The notes under the pieces are model-generated. The model searched no databases, was not told where the DNA came from, and was given only the letters and a program-made list of their open reading frames with translations. From Wurfbainia villosa (Eukaryota; Streptophyta; Magnoliopsida; Zingiberales; Zingiberaceae): a stretch of 64,000 bases of DNA. A program made the position numbers and the translations under genes. The stretch spans positions 31,269,245 through 31,333,244 of the forward strand of contig CM046003.1 of NCBI GenBank assembly GCA_025175895.1, given 5' to 3'. Every line of letters starts with the position of its first letter. Position 1 is the stretch's first letter. Shown here in pieces: positions 22,355-36,565 of the stretch.

Positions 22355-23788
22355 TATTGGTGCAATCGATCCATGTCACGATTGACCAGGACTCGAGCTT
22401 GACTCGAGAGATGTTTTGATGTTCGACAAAAACATATGACAATGTGATTGTCATGGGAAAAGTCCAAGTCTTGGGTATTTGGCATGGAAAGTCCAAGTGG
22501 GACACTTGACATTTGGGAAAGTTCTAGCATGGGTCTTGGCATGGAAAGTCCAATATGGGTTGGCAAGGAAAGTCCAAGCATGGGTCTTAGCATGGAAAGT
22601 CCAACATGGGTTGGAAAGGGAAAGTCCAAGCTTGAGTCTTGACATTTGAGAAGTCCAAGGGAAATATTGGCGGCGTAAAGTCCAAGGGTGAAGTCTTGGC
22701 AGCATAAGTTCAATAGTTGGTGGCGTAAAGTCCAAGCGTGGTCTTGGCAGTGTAAGTCCAATTTGCCTTGGCGGTATAGACCGACTTAGCAAGACAATAG
22801 CCGACGGAAACATCTAAAGGCTAGCGTATGAGTGAACAAGTCATGGATGACTTGGAGGGATACGATAGGCGCGAGGCTGACAGAGGTGGCTAGAAGGCTT
22901 AAGTCTAGGCTAAGGGTGGTCTAGCAAGTATAGGGACACCATACTTGGGTTAAAACTTCATGGTTGAGGTTGGCAGTCGACTGGCATTATGGTCGATTCG
23001 ACTGCCGTGAGTCGACTAGAGCTCGACTGCCGATTAAGGTCTAAAAATGCTCTTGTAGTCGACTGCTAATTGGAGCGATCGATGATGGCTGATCATTCGG
23101 TTGATCGTGAGCGAAAATGCTCCATAGCCGACCGGGCAATCGGCATCAGCGCTGACCGCCAATGTTGCGATCGGTGAGAGTTCCGTTGGAACTTTTTTAG
23201 CGTGGATTGAGCCGTTGTCTCACAGCTACAGTGTTGGCAGTCGACTGGGGCATTTTGGCAGTCGACTGCCAGGTGAAAATCCAGCACGATGCATGTTAAA
23301 AGGAAGTTGTTCGTGGAGATTCTGGCATTAATTCTTTGGGAGCTTTGGTGAGGCGATTTGAAGGCGAATTGCAAGTGCATTTCAGGGCCCTTCAAGCTCA
23401 TCCAAGCAACCGATAAGCAAGCGCTCAAAACCCTAGTTTGTAAAGTGTTCTTTACATTTCCACTTGTATTTGCTTGTTTACTTTGCATTACTTATTGTAA
23501 TCACTTGTAAGAGGTTTCTCCACCTTCGACGTATTGTTGAGAAGGAGTTTATTGCTTAGTGGTGTTTGTGGCATCGCTAGAGCTCTTTAGAGCTCGATCC
23601 GTAGAGTAGGAACCGTTCGGTTCCGAACCACGTTATATGATTATGTAGTGCTTGTGTTTGTGTTATATTTATTTTATTATTTCTATTTCCGCTGCGCTAA
23701 CACAATTTGTAGACAAACACGCAACGAATTCCATCACGCAACGAAAATGAGCTATTCACCCCCCTCTAGTGGTCATAAATCTTCTTCA
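22355..23788 (+). repeat. LTR1 of the tandem array
   Basis: Starts TATTGGTGCAATCG and ends ATCTTCTTCA. U3 carries the 'gtccaag...cttgg' array (22450-22760). A TATA-like TTAAAAGGAA lies at about 23297. The hairpin module is at 23506-23638. Confidence 0.88.
23506..23638 (+). other. Shared LTR hairpin module (copia-type copy 1)
   Basis: Contains GAGCTC-ttta-GAGCTC (23580-23595) and GGAACC-gttc-GGTTCC (23609-23624), preceded by CGAC-gtatt-GTTG inside CTCCACCTT...GAAGGAG. It aligns with the Ty3/gypsy LTR at 21230-21356. Other copies: 37732-37843, 42683-42816, 45967-46099 and, on the minus strand, 48563-48695, 53939-54072 and 58443-58566. Confidence 0.78.
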
Positions 23789-23790
23789 AT

Positions 23791-23803
23791 TAGTATCAGA
23801 GCC
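23791..23803 (+). other. Primer binding site (initiator-Met type), mutated
   Basis: TAGTATCAGAGCC, one change from the plant consensus TGGTATCAGAGCC, directly after LTR1. The copy after LTR2 (37999-38011) has a second change (GTATTAGAGCC). Confidence 0.8.
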
Positions 23804-23857
23804 CGGGGCTCTTCTACGAACTAACCACCGGGAGCAAAACCCGCTAGAGGGAAGAAG

Positions 23858-24584
23858 ATGGATCTTCAAGAAAGATGGGTCGATGACATAGCGATTCCAC
23901 CCGCCTTCGACCGCGAAGATTTTGCGTATTGGAAAGGTAAGATGGAATATTTTCTAATGTCGAATATATAAAATTGGTTTGCCATGATTATAGGATTCGA
24001 TGCTCTGAGAGGAGAGAATGGAGAATCCTCAAGATGAAGAGGTGGACCGAGGAGCAACGACAAAAATTCAAGACAACCGTTAAGGTAACAAAAATGTTAG
24101 TTAATTTGATACCTAATGATATTTTGTCTAGATTAGGAAGCTATAGGGATGCCAAGGAGTTGTGGAACAAGTTGGTCAAGTTCTACGACAATCCCGAATC
24201 GGTCCAAGAAGACTTGGAAGAGGAGGAGACCGAAGAAGAAGCTTCATCATCCTCACAAGAAAGTGAGGAGTCAACTTCCGGATCGGAGGAAGAAAAGGTA
24301 GAAGAGGTGGAAGAGGCCTCCACCTCTAGGATTGAGGGAGAGGAGATTAGAGCATCCTCAACACCGGAGCAACAAGAAGAACCATCTACATCCGGTCGAG
24401 AGGAAGAACAAGCTCAAGAGACCCTCACCACCGAACTAGGTAACTCAAGCAATTTGGTTTTAAATAAAAAACATATAATATGCTTTGAGTGTAGGGAATC
24501 TGATCACTACAAGAGCAAGTTCCCAAAAAAAGTCAAAAAGACTCCACCGACACCTAAAAGTCAAGAAAAATCAAAGGAAGTCGG
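23858..24584 (+). pseudogene. gag of array copy 1, 5' part
   Basis: Starts ATGGATCTTCAAGAAAG. Matches the copy at 38066 but has a stop (TAA near 23970) and a 1-base loss near 24020. Recognisable parts: a UBN2/DUF4219-like N-terminus ('FDREDFAYWKGKMEYFLMS'), 'LSRLGSYRDAKELWNKLVKF', an acidic Glu-rich stretch, and a zinc knuckle whose last Cys is Phe ('CFECRESDHYKSKF'). It is interrupted at 24584 by the copia element and resumes at 33776. Confidence 0.82.
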
Positions 24585-26422
24585 TGTTAGTGAAAGCCCT
24601 AGAGCCAATCATGTGATGATTGTTGTATGGACTTTATTGTATCATATTTCTATTTATAAAGGCATGGTTATTATATTTACTTGTATTGGTGCCAAATAAC
24701 TAAATATAATAATGTCCTTGAGTAGTAGGTTCTTATCTATATCAATCGATTGGTTGAATCGATAATGAGATGATATAGAGAACACTACTCTTAATCATTC
24801 CTAGTCGAGTATTAACATTCAGGGACAATGTTAATGCGTAGAGACTAGCATGTAGGTCAACACGATGACTTGATCTCACAAGTCATGGATATGAGATATC
24901 AAGTTGACACATGGGTATGCATTGGAGAATGTATACTGAATGACCCGCCATGAGAAAGTATCATGGATCGTTATATGAGTGTCATATACTTTCTCATGTG
25001 GCTATTAGTATGACTATTAGTCCTTAGACTTGAAGTCACCATGGTTCCCTACATAAGGAGTTGCATACTTTGGCTTCGTTAAACGTCACCCGTAAATGGG
25101 TGGACTATAAAGGCGATTACTGGGTATGTAACAAATTATGCGGAGGGATGTGAGTGATGTAGATGGGATCTATCCCTCCTATATGACGGGGGTGACATCG
25201 ATATTCTTGATAGAGTGAGACCACGAAGTGCATGACCATGCCCAAATGAGTCAATATGAGATATTGAGCTCATTTGATTAGAGTGAGTCTACTTGGAGTT
25301 CAAGATTTAGATTGTACCTAGGATGACACGGTCTATGCCTCGATTGGTCAATCTAGATGTCAAGGATAGAGGGACATTGTCACATATTGTGAGAGTCACA
25401 ATTAGTAGTCACAAAGGTGATGTTGGAGCTCAACATTCTTGTAACTTGGGTAGCAATGATGTATTGCTAGATACCGCTCATTGCTTATGTTCCTAAATCG
25501 GTTTAGGGACATTGCCAACGTTACAAGAACCTATAGGGTCACACACATAAGAGCAATTAGATGGAGATTAGGTTCATATGATGAACCATGAGGATTAGGT
25601 TCATGGGATGAACCAAATTGGATTAAGAGTAATGCAAATTAGACTAATTGAGTTAGACTCAAGTTGATTCAAGTGTTGAATGAGTCTAATTTAGATTTGA
25701 TTCATCAAATCAATTTAAATTAAATGAATAGAGATTCATTAAATTAAATTGACTTGAGTCAAGTGGTTAGATTTGATTAACCATGGGAGATTAGATGTCA
25801 AATTTGACTTGACTTGAGAGGGAAGATGAAAGGTCAAGTTTGACTTGACCAAATGCCATGTCATGATGATGACATGGCATGGCCGGCCAATGATGGTGCT
25901 CCACATCATCATTGACTTGGTCAATTGGTGCCACATCATGAGGGAGACCAAGGGTCATGGGAGTTACATGCATGCATGTAACCCCCCTTCCATGAAGTGG
26001 CCGGCCACTTTAGGGGTTATGGGTGGTGAATTCATTTGGTGAGTTACACTCTTGGATCATCTTCTTCCTTGGAATTTTTCTCTCAAGCTCTCTACCTCTC
26101 CCAACCTCTCCTTGGCCGAAATTCCTAAGGGAGTGCTAGCACACTCTAAGGCATTTTTCTCCACCTATTGCTTGTGTGGATACCAATAGAGGAGTGTGCA
26201 CTTGACACTCTCGAGTTCCGGCGAACTTTTGGACGAGCGGGATAAGCGAAGGGCATCGCATCGAGGGTAATGATCTCATCTCTTAGATCTAAGGTAAATC
26301 TAGGGTTTTTAGTAAGCACATACATGTTTTATAATTTTTATACTTCGCACGGATCCGTGGCCGGGGCTTCCGAGGTTTCCGCAACGCAAAAAGCGGTTTT
26401 TGCGGCTCGGAAAAACCCAACA
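24585..26422 (+). repeat. 5' LTR of the copia element
   Basis: 1838 bp, TGTTAGTGAAAG...AAACCCAACA. Near the end (26155-26240) it has its own stem-loop group after CTCCACC: CTATTG...CAATAG, GAGTGT-gcactt-gACACTC and GTTC-cggc-GAAC. Confidence 0.95.
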
Positions 26423-26423
26423 G

Positions 26424-26436
26424 TGGTATCAGAGCC
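26424..26436 (+). other. Primer binding site (initiator-Met)
   Basis: Perfect TGGTATCAGAGCC one base after the LTR. Confidence 0.95.
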
Positions 26437-28136
<1,700 letters not shown>

Positions 28137-28735
28137 ATGTCGACAAACACGAACACTCTCTCTCTGCGTTCTGTCCTTGAGAAGGACAAGCTCAATGGAG
28201 CGAATTTCCTGGACTGGTACAGGAACCTGAGAATTTCCTGGACTGTCCTGGAGCAGCCCATTCCGGAGGCACCTCCTGCCAGTGCCTCGCGAGCTGACAA
28301 AGATGCTTACAAGAAGCATCAAGATGATGCATTAGATGTGTCAGTTCTAATGCTCGCGACCATGAACTCTGAGCTTCAGAAGCAACATGAGTTCATTAAT
28401 GCTTATGATATGGTTGGAAATCTTCGTCAACTATATCAAGGATAAGCTAGGCATGAGAGATATGAAGTCTCTAAGGCATTATTTGGGTCCAAAATGCAAG
28501 AAGGGACTCCCGTAGGTACATATGTACTCAAGATGATTGGGTACGTAGAAAACCTATAAAGGCTAGGATTCCCACTTGGCCAAGAGCTGGCCACTGACCT
28601 GATCTTGCAATCTTTGCCACAAGCCTTCAATCAATTTGTCATGAATTATAACATGAATGAAATTGATAAGCCACTGCCTGAAATGCTCAGCATGTTGAGA
28701 ACTGCTGAGCTTAACCTTAAGAAGGGAAAAATCTG
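28137..28735 (+). pseudogene. Copia gag, broken
   Basis: Starts MSTNTNTLSLRSVLEKDKL with 'NFLDWYRNLRI', the usual copia gag opening. In-frame stops occur at 28443-28445, about 28557 and about 28734. The middle part 'ALFGSKMQEGTPVGTYVLKM' and 'DLILQSLPQAFNQFVMNYNM' is typical gag. A frameshift then joins the nucleocapsid part. Confidence 0.85.
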
Positions 28736-28743
28736 AAACCATT

Positions 28744-29196
28744 TTGATGGTACAAAAGAAGAAAGGCAAGGGCAAGCCTAAAGGTAAGGGAAAGTCCCAA
28801 GCCAAGGGCAAAGGCAAAGAACTTAAACCCAAAGGAGGGGTAGCCAAGGAAGGGGCTTGCTTCCACTGCAAGGAAGCTGGACACTGGAAGCGTAACTGCA
28901 AAGCTTACCTGGAAGATCTTAAGAAGAAAAGAAGTGAGACTTCTACTTCAGGTATAAATGTTATAAAAGTCAATCTATCTATTTCTTCATCATGGGTATT
29001 AGATACCGGATGTGCATCTCACATTTGTACCAATGTGCAGGCGCTGAGAAATAGCAGGGCATTGACAAAGGGCGAGGTGGACCTACGAGTAGGCAATGGA
29101 GCAAGGGTTGCTGCTGTTGCTGTAGGAACTTATGATCTATCTCTGCCCTCTGGGCTTGTACTAGAATTAGATGAATGTTGTTATGTGCACGCTTAA
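28744..29196 (+). pseudogene. Copia nucleocapsid and protease
   Basis: A Lys/Gly-rich basic stretch (about 35 residues), a canonical zinc knuckle 'CFHCKEAGHWKRNC' and an aspartic protease with the catalytic triad in 'WVLDTGCASHIC'. It is in a different frame from gag and ends at a stop (29194) where the next frame takes over, so there is a frameshift on each side. Confidence 0.87.
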
Positions 29197-30782
29197 CTAA
29201 GAACATCATTTCAGTTTCTTGTTTGGACAAGAAAGGTTTTTCATTTATAATAAAGAACAAATGTTGTTCAGTTTATTTAAATGATATGTTCTATTGTAGT
29301 GCACCTCTAATGAACGGACTCTACTTTCTAGACTTAGAGAGCCCTATCTATAACATAAGTACCAAGAGGTTCAAGTCAAATGAGTTGAACCAAACCTATC
29401 TCTGGCATTGTCGCTTAGGTCACATAAATGAGAGTCGCTTATCTCAGCTCCATAAGGATGGGCTGCTAGACTCATTTGATTTTGAATCATATGAGACATA
29501 CGAGTCTTGCCTTTTAGGCAAGATGACCAAGATTCCCTTTAGTGGACATAGCGAAAGAGCAACAGATTTGTTAGGACTTATACATAGTGATGTATGTGGT
29601 CCTTTCAATGTTGCTGCTAGAGGTGGTTACAGGTACTTCATTACATTTACTGATGACTTCAGTAGATATGGTTATGTGTATCTTATGACACATAAATCAG
29701 AATCCTTTGAAAAGTTCAAAGAATTCAAGAATGAAGTACAAAACCAGCTTGGCAAGAGTATTAAGATACTTCGATCAGATCGAGGTGGAGAATACCTTAG
29801 CCATGAGTTTCGTGACTATCTAGCTGAGTGTGGGATTCTATCCCAACTTACTCCTCCTGGAACACCACAGTGGAATGGTGTATCCGAAAGGAGGAATCGT
29901 ACCCTATTAGATATGGTACGATCTATGATGAGTCACACAGATCTTCCTATATCCTTTTGGGGATATGCTCTAGACACAGCAGTCTTTACCCTTAACCGTG
30001 TACCATCCAAGGTTGTGATAAAGAAACCATATACGATATGGACAGGGAGAAATTCCATGATGTCTTTTATGAGGATTTGGGGTTGTGAGGCTTACGTTCG
30101 ACGTCAAGTCTCAGACAAACTGGGACCCAAATCCGATAGGTGCTATTTTGTTGGATATCCCAAGGATACAAAGGGATATTACTTCTACATTCCCAGTCAG
30201 CACAAAGTGTTTGTGGCAAAGACTGGAGTTTTTCTAGAAATAGATTTTGTTTCTAGAAAAACTAGTGGGAGTACCTTCGATCTTGAAGAAATTCAAGATA
30301 AGGACCATAGCACTGAGGCCTTGATAGAGGTTGAACAGGAACCACAAAGTGTTGTGGGTGTTGAGGTTATTACACAAAGAGTTGTGGAACAACCACCTGT
30401 TCATGTAGACCTACCTCTTCGCAGATCTGATAGGGTACGTCGTCAGCCTGAGAGATATTTATTTCTCTTGTCTGACCATGATGACGTAATGCTCATTGAG
30501 AATGAGCCTACCTCCTATCAGGAAGCTGTGATGAGCCCAGATTCTGAGAAATGGCTAGAGGCCATGAGATCCGAGATGGAATCCATGTACACCAACCAAG
30601 TATGGACTTTGGTTGATCCACCTGAAGGGGTCATACCTATTGGGTGTAAGTGGGTCTTTAGGAGAAAGACTGACATGGATGGACTTACGCATACCTATAA
30701 GGGTCGATTGGTGGCTAAAGGTTTCAAGCAAATTCATGGTATTGACTATGATGAAACCTTTTCTCTCGATGGCGATGTTTAA
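29175..30782 (+). pseudogene. Copia integrase and N-terminal reverse transcriptase
   Basis: Open for 535 codons. GAG_pre-integrase with 'LWHCRLGHINESRLSQLHKD' and the HHCC metal site. Integrase core catalytic residues in 'HSDVCGPF', 'LRSDRGGEY' and 'NGVSERRNRTL' (D, D, E). Then the RT start with 'WLEAMRSEMESMYTNQVWTL' and 'GCKWVFRRKTDMDG'. It ends in a frameshift at about 30755, just before the catalytic core of RT. Confidence 0.9.
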
Positions 30783-31934
30783 GTCCATTCGGATCTTGCT
30801 TGCTATCGCAAAGATACCACGATTATGAGATCTGGTAGATGGATGTCAAAACCGCATTTCTGAATGGAAACTTGCTCGAGGATGTGTACATGACACAACC
30901 TGAGGGTTTTGTAGATCCACAGCATACTGGGAAGGTATGCAAGCTGCAAAGGTCCATTTATGGGCTAAAGCAAGCTTCTCGGAGCTGTAATCTTCGATTT
31001 GATGATGCGATCAAACAGTTTGGTTTCATCAAGAATGAAGATGAACCCTGTGTCTACAAGAGGGTTAATGGGAACACAGTTGTCTTCCTTGTATTGTATG
31101 TGGATGACATACTGCTCATTGGGAATGACATCCCTTCGCTACAGTCTATGAAGACTTGGCTCGGGACGTGCTTCTCAATGAAAGACTTAGGTGAAGCGAC
31201 ACGTATTCTAGGGATCAAGATGTATCGTGATAGATCTAAGAGATTGCTTGGCCTAAGTCAGAGTACATACATTGACACGGTATTACTTCGGTTTGCCATG
31301 CAGAATTCCAAGAATGGACTTCTGCCGATGTCACATGGTGTGAGTCTTTCGAAGACTCAAAGTCCCTCTTCTAGAGAGGAGAGAGACCGCATGGATAAGA
31401 TCCATTATGCATCTGCTATAGGATCTATCATGTACGCCATGCTATGTACTCGTCCTGATGTCTCGTATGCTTTGAGCATGACGAGTAGATACCAGTCAGA
31501 TCTAGGTGAGCGTCACTGGATAGCAGTCAAGAATATTCTTAAGTACTTGAGAAGGACTAAAGAATATTTCTTGATATTTGGAGGCGATGAGGAGCTAGCT
31601 GTAAAGGGTTACAGCGATGCCAGCTTCCAAACTGACCAGGATGATTATAGATCGCAGTCAGGGTTCGTATTTTGCTTGAATAGTAGCGTTGTGAGCTAGA
31701 AGAGTTTCAAGCAGGACACAGTTATTGATTATACAACAGAGGCCGAATATATCGGTGCTTCCATCTCATTCGAGAGATTGTCGATAGAGGAGATGTGAAG
31801 ATTTGAAGAGTACCCACAGAGGCTAACATCGCAGATCCCTTGACCAAGGCTTTGGCACAGAAAAAGCATGATGGTCACACTAGGTCATTGGGTATTAGAT
31901 ACTATGGTGATTGACACTAGTGCTAGTGGGAGAT
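30783..31934 (+). pseudogene. Copia RT core and RNase H
   Basis: A stop (TAG where CAG is expected) precedes 'MDVKTAFLNG' at 30839. The RT active site 'YVDDILLIGND' is intact, as is 'YGLKQASRSCN'. RNase H starts at 'VKGYSDASFQTDQDDYRSQS', has a stop at 31697-31699, and after 'TEAEYIGAS' (about 31757) jumps to the far C-terminal part, so roughly 130 bp of RNase H is missing. The ending 'EANIADPLTKALAQKKH' is typical of copia pol. Confidence 0.88.
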
Positions 31935-33770
31935 TGTTAGTGAAAGCCCTAGAGTCAATCATGTGATGATTGTTGTATGGACTTTATTGTATCATATTCC
32001 TATTTATAAAGGCATGGTTATTATATTTACTTGTATTGGTGCCAAATAACTAAATATAATAATGTCCTTGAGTAGTAGGTTCTTATCTATATCAATCGAT
32101 TGGTTGAATCGATAATGAGATGATATAGAGAACATTACTCTTAATCATTCCTAGTCGAGTATTAACATTCAGGGACAATGTTAATGCGTAGAGACTAGCA
32201 TGTAGGTCAACACGATGACTTGATCTCACAAGTCATGGATATGAGATATCAAGTTGACACATGGGTATACATTGGAGAATGTATACTGAATGACCCGCCA
32301 TGAGAAAGTATCATGGATCGTTATATGAGTGTCATATACTTTCTCATGTGGCTATTAGTATGACTATTAGTCCTTAGACCTGAAGTCACCATGGTTCCCT
32401 ACATAAGGAGTTGCATACTTTGGCTTCGTTAAACATCACCCGTAAATGGGTGGACTATAAAGGCGATTACTGGGTATGTAACAAATTATGCGGAGGGATG
32501 TGAGTGATGTAGATGGGATCTATCCCTCCTATATGACGGGGGTGACATCGATATTCTTGATAGAGTGAGACCACGGCGTATGGTTATGCCCAAATGAGTC
32601 AATATGAGATATTGAGCTCATTTGATTAGAGTGAGTCTACTTGGAGTTCAAGATTTAGATTGTACCTAGGATGACACGGTCTATGCCTCGATTGGTCAAT
32701 CTAGATGTCAAGGATAGAGGGACATTGTCACATATTGTGAGAGTCACAATTAGTAGTCACAAAGGTGATGTTGGAGCTCAACATTCTTGTAACTTGGGTA
32801 GCAATGATGTATTGCTAGATACCGCTCATTGCTTATGTTCCTAAATCGGTTTAGGGACATTGCCAACGTTACAAGAACCTATAGGGTCACACACATAAGA
32901 GCAATTAGATGGAGATTAGGTTCATATGATGAACCATGAGGATTAGGTTCATGGGATGAACCAAATTGGATTAAGAGTAATGCAAATTAGACTAATTGAG
33001 TTAGACTCAAGTTGATTCAAGTGTTGAATGAGTCTAATTTAGATTTGATTCATCAAATCAATTTAAATTAAATGAATAGAGATTCATTAAATTAAATTGA
33101 CTTGAGTCAAGTGGTTAGATTTGATTAACCATGGGAGATTAGATGTCAAATTTGACTTGACTTGAGAGGGAAGATGAAAGGTCAAGTTTGACTTGACCAA
33201 ATGCCATGTCATGATGATGACATGGCATGGCCGGCCAATGATGGTGCTCCACATCATCATTGACTTGGTCAATTGGTGCCACATCATGAGGGAGACCAAG
33301 GGTCATGGGAGTTACATGCATGCATGTAACCCCCCTTCCATGAAGTGGCCGGCCACTTTAGGGGTTATGGGTGGTGAATTCATTTGGTGAGTTACACTCT
33401 TGGATCATCTTCTTCCTTGGAATTTTTCTCTCAAGCTCTCTACCTCTCCCAACCTCTCCTTAGCCGAAATTCCTAAGGGAGTGCTAGCACACTCTAAGGC
33501 ATTTTTCTCCACCTATTGCTTGTGTGGATACCAATAGAGGAGTGTGCACTTGACACTCTCGAGTTCCGGCGAACTTTTGGACGAGCGGGATAAGCGAAGG
33601 GCATCGCATCGAGGGTAATGATCTCATCTCTTAGATCTAAGGTAGATCTAGGGTTTTTAGTAAGCACATACATGTTTTATAATTTTTATACTTCGCACGG
33701 ATCCGTGGCCGGGGCTTCCGAGGTTTTCGCAACGCAAAAAGCAGTTTTTGCGGCTCGAAAAAACCCAACA
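31935..33770 (+). repeat. 3' LTR of the copia element
   Basis: 1836 bp. It differs from the 5' LTR by about a dozen substitutions, mostly transitions, plus one clustered change with a 2-bp loss (32575-32585). Confidence 0.95.
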
Positions 33771-33775
33771 GTCAG

Positions 33776-34790
33776 TCCCCCAATAACCAAAAGAAAAGAG
33801 CAAGTGATTTGCTTCAAATGCCGGCAACCGGGACACTACCGTAATCAATGCCCGAAGGGGGAGAAGAAGACTTCAAGGGGAGCATCACAAGTAGGGGGAG
33901 CCTCTAAGGCAAACCCTAAGGTATATTTTAGTAATGCTCGTTCTAATTTAAATGTTAAAAAGCATACTAAGAATTTCAATTCCCTTGCAATTTATCATGA
34001 AAAGCATGCTAGGAACAATAAATATTTTTGCCTAGGAGATAAGAATATTCATTTCAATAATAAGGAGAAATTTGGGACTAATGTCCCTAAAAATTTTCTA
34101 CCTAAGGAAACGATTAGGAAAATAGAAAATCACCTAGGATTAAACCCTAAATGGACTAGACATATTCATAGGAAAAACAATGTCCAAAGACCAAATCAAA
34201 ATTCAAAAATTGGACAATTAGAATTAGAGAACCAAGCCTTGAGGTCAAGGCTTGAGAAACTTGATAAGACCCTTAAAATTATGCAAAATCAAATAAAAGG
34301 GTCAAATGGTAAAAGTCAAGGGTCTAGGTCTCAAAGTCAACACCTAGGACCTAAGAAACAAAAGTCAACCAAGGGCAAGAAAGTTTGGGTCACAAACCTA
34401 AGCCTAAGGTGGCTTATCATAGTGTTCCATTTGATTATGGAATACAAACTAGGTCTAGGAAGACCAAGGTCAATAGGGAAGTCATCCCTAGAGTTGACCA
34501 AGGTATGTGCCTAGTGGCTAGGGTTTCAAGGAAACCTAGGAAAACCACTAAGAAGGTTACAAAGGGGAGTCACCCCTAGAGTTAACCATGGAAAGACCCA
34601 AATGACTAAGGCTAACAAGCCTAGGAGGGTAATTAGGAAGGTATCTAGGGAGGTTATCCCTAAGAAATACCTAATTAACCCTAGGAGCTCAAATAGGTTT
34701 TGGGTTCCTAAGAGCGTGATTGATTCACGCTTGATGGGTTTAGGGTGTACCAACTTTAAATGGAAGGGTAGTTAACCTAACCATGGTAAA
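33776..34790 (+). pseudogene. gag of array copy 1, 3' part
   Basis: Second zinc knuckle 'CFKCRQPGHYRNQCPKG', then a basic region and a coiled coil ('LELENQALRSRLEKLDKTLK'). A 1-base loss at about 34380 shifts the frame against copy 2. An open frame from 33618 to 34514 runs from the copia LTR into this gag and is a chance fusion. Confidence 0.8.
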
Positions 34791-36565
34791 GGTGACACTT
34801 TAGATAATTTTTGAGGTTATGGGTACCTTGGAAATAGATTTGATATTATGATCCTAAAAGATTTTAGATTGTGCCAATACATTCTTGAAATTATGAAAAA
34901 TCAATTAAATTGCCACAATTTAAGATTAGAGGTCATAGTGTGTCATTTTGGGTTTTTGGCACACTTTGGGGAAAAATATACTTAATAATATCAAAATGAC
35001 AATAAATATTAAAATTTAGGTATTATTATACCTATACATTTTTTCATGCTTGATTTTCCATATAACATGTCATGATATCATATTTATTTTTTATCATTTA
35101 TATGTCATGATCATGTTTAGGATTAAGGTTTAATGTCATGTGTTTTTAGTTTTATATCATATGTCATGACATCATGATCATTGGTCATATTTAATTATGC
35201 TATTATTTATGCCATGATCACTTCATGCATTTAAATTGATTAAAAATGATTTAAGAACTATGACATGACTTGGAGTCCCATTTATAAAGGAATTAAGTGG
35301 GGTTGCCTTAGAAAAATGCATGAAACCCTAGATTATGAGAGCAAAACCCACATCTCACATCACATTGAGTTTTGTGTGTTTTATACATTCTAGATATATG
35401 TGAGATGATAGGATATGAGTTAAGTTCAAGGTGCATAGTTTTTGCATCTAGATGAACTAAAACTCATCTTTTACTAAAGGTGGATCATTGGGAAAGCTTG
35501 TGTACAAGTCATGTACATTAAGCCCAAGGAATATGATCCAATATAGGTTTTCAAAATCTTTTTAAAATCATTTTAGAAAACCTTGGTGAAGTCTATCTTT
35601 TGATAGCAATCACTATTGATGAAGTTGATATAAAGTAGGGCCAAAACATTGGAAATTTCAATGGTTTTGAACTTTGTGTCAATTTCACTATTTTATGAGT
35701 AAAAGAATTTTCAAATATTTTTCACCCATAGTGTTTTTAATAAGTATTATACGTATGAATTTTCATGATTTTTCAAATTATGTATAATTATTTATGAATT
35801 TTTAAAATTTAGAATTTGGGAATTTATCGATCGACCGATGTAAGGAAGTTCGATCGCCGCTTGATGGCAATGATCTGCAAGCGATTCATGCTTTATCGAG
35901 TCGACTACCATGTCTGATTTCAGGTTAACAAGGGTTGTTTAGCCCGTGTTCAGCTATGGTAAAGTTCTCTAACCATTCCTAACCCTAGGATATGCTTTGG
36001 GAAGCATTAGAAAGGGTGAAAATCCATTGGATATAGATTAGGAAACGTGTTAGGGTGATGTATCAAATTTAAGATGTGGGAAAGTTCTATGTTGAACTTT
36101 GAACCTTAATTTTGATGTTTTAGAGTTCCTATTGGCTTAGGGACTTCTCAAGGACATTGTTAGTGCAATGGTCAAGGGGGAGCAAGCCTTTAGGGGGAGG
36201 TATCCATCAAGGGATGATGGATGGTTTTTTTTTCCTCATGAGGAGGAGAAATGGGATTTTGAGATACCCAATTTGAAAATTGGGAGATAGTATAGGATTG
36301 CCTCTCTTGAGTGATATGAGACTTATCACTAGGAAGATGGTAGGCATCCTAGGTATTTTTGGACCAAGGAGGAGATTGTAATCTCTCATTGGGACATGAG
36401 ACATTGACATCCTTGGTGAGAACCTTTTTGATGTTAGTCAAAAAGGGGGAGAACTTATTGGGAGAATGACATCAATTGGAAAATTGATGGGGATGATTGG
36501 TTTGAGTTAGATGGTCTAACTCAATGGTTTGTTTGGTTTTTGTCGAACATAAAAAAGGAAGAGAT
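34791..36565 (+). other. Non-coding internal region, array copy 1
   Basis: AT-rich, no ORF, parallel to 39790-41597. It ends in the polypurine stretch AAAAAAGGAAGAGAT before LTR2. A pol gene would be here in an autonomous element; none is present. Confidence 0.8.

Noticed and set aside
33618..34514. A 298-codon ORF with a novel N-terminus fused to a zinc-knuckle protein
   Set aside because: It starts inside the copia 3' LTR and runs into gag by chance across the insertion junction.
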